The notes beneath the pieces are model-generated. The model saw only the letters and a list, made by a program, of their open reading frames with translations, ran no database searches and was not told the DNA's origin. Positions 63,939 through 64,000 of a stretch of DNA of 64,000 bases are shown here, one piece after another. The stretch comes from Kushneria marisflavi (lineage in GTDB: Bacteria; Pseudomonadota; Gammaproteobacteria; Pseudomonadales; Halomonadaceae). A program made the translations under genes and the position numbers. The DNA lies in assembly GCF_002157205.1 (NCBI RefSeq), contig NZ_CP021358.1, positions 3,534,001 to 3,598,000 of the forward strand, read 5' to 3'. Numbering within the stretch: position 1 is the stretch's first letter; each line of letters begins with the position of its first letter.

Positions 63939-64000
63939 CTAGCGGCAGACGCGATTACGTCCGTTATGCTTGGCTTGATAGAGGGCGTCGTCAGCGCGTC
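63939..64000 (-). CDS. Diguanylate cyclase (GGDEF domain), C-terminal fragment
   Basis: Only the last 19 codons are present, reading from the right edge to a TAG at 63939. The visible peptide is RADDALYQAKHNGRNRVCR, the closing segment of GGDEF domains (ADxALYxAKxxGRNRV). The active-site loop and any sensor domain lie outside the window, so activity cannot be judged. Confidence 0.8.
   Translation of the reverse strand, partial: RADDALYQAKHNGRNRVCR

Overview
The window is a chromosomal stretch from a motile gammaproteobacterium, most likely a member of the Halomonadaceae (Halomonas, Kushneria or Zymobacter type). The grounds are a Pseudomonas-type MvaT nucleoid protein together with enterobacterial-style flagellar control (FlhDC, FlhE, CheZ, FlgM, FliT), an RNase J-type nuclease, and an arrangement that mixes enteric gene order with CheD. 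The genus is an inference. I count 66 protein genes, two of them cut by the window edges and one (flgJ) frameshifted. I saw no rRNA, tRNA, CRISPR array, transposase or phage gene.

Layout. 1-3.9 kb: housekeeping genes (RNase J-like partial, purU, dinB with a LexA-box-like site, mvaT). 3.9-17.05 kb: an AT-richer exopolysaccharide or capsule cluster of the Wzx/Wzy type. It has an ops (RfaH recruitment) element in the leader, then wza, wzc, an undecaprenyl-phosphate sugar phosphotransferase, a putative glycosyltransferase of unknown family, GT4, flippase, GT2, EpsG-like polymerase, GT4 and GT2, closed by a strong terminator. 17.2-18.0 kb: cysQ. 18.1-21.7 kb: late flagellar operon fliD-fliS-fliT-fliK-like-fhlX. 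22.0-22.9 kb: master regulator flhDC. 23.2-33.4 kb: motAB-cheAW-aer-cheRDBYZ. 33.6-37.4 kb: flhBAE. 37.4-39.1 kb, minus strand: flgA, flgM, flgN. 39.3-49.6 kb: flgBCDE, flgFGHIJ, flgKL. 49.7-61.4 kb, minus strand: fliFGHIJK and fliLMNOPQR. Then fliE (+) and flaG (-). 62.9-63.9 kb: a TupA-like ATP-grasp gene. The right edge cuts the 3' end of a GGDEF gene.

Regulatory logic read from the DNA. FlhDC-box-like inverted repeats lie ahead of the hook-basal-body and export operons (flgA/flgB, flhB, fliL, fliE/fliF), and one possible box precedes aer. Sigma-28 (FliA) promoter-like sequences, TAAA-type -35 with 11-nt spacer and GCCGATAN-type -10, lie ahead of the late units (fliD, motA, flgM, flgK). 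This reproduces the enteric class I/II/III cascade, with FlhDC as class I, FlgM as anti-sigma factor and FliT/FliD/FliS as late checkpoint proteins. The flagellin gene, fliA and rfaH are not in the window.

The points most worth a second look are: the ops element plus internal hairpins and a terminator in the polysaccharide operon, which suggest RfaH-type antitermination; a second FliK-like gene fused operonically to a free-standing FlhB C-terminal homologue; a one-base frameshift in flgJ; an Aer-type receptor ending in a DWTTF tether-like pentapeptide; an Asn/Gln-rich tract in FliF; and an unassigned 272-residue protein in the polysaccharide cluster. I did not find a clearly new defence or mobile system.
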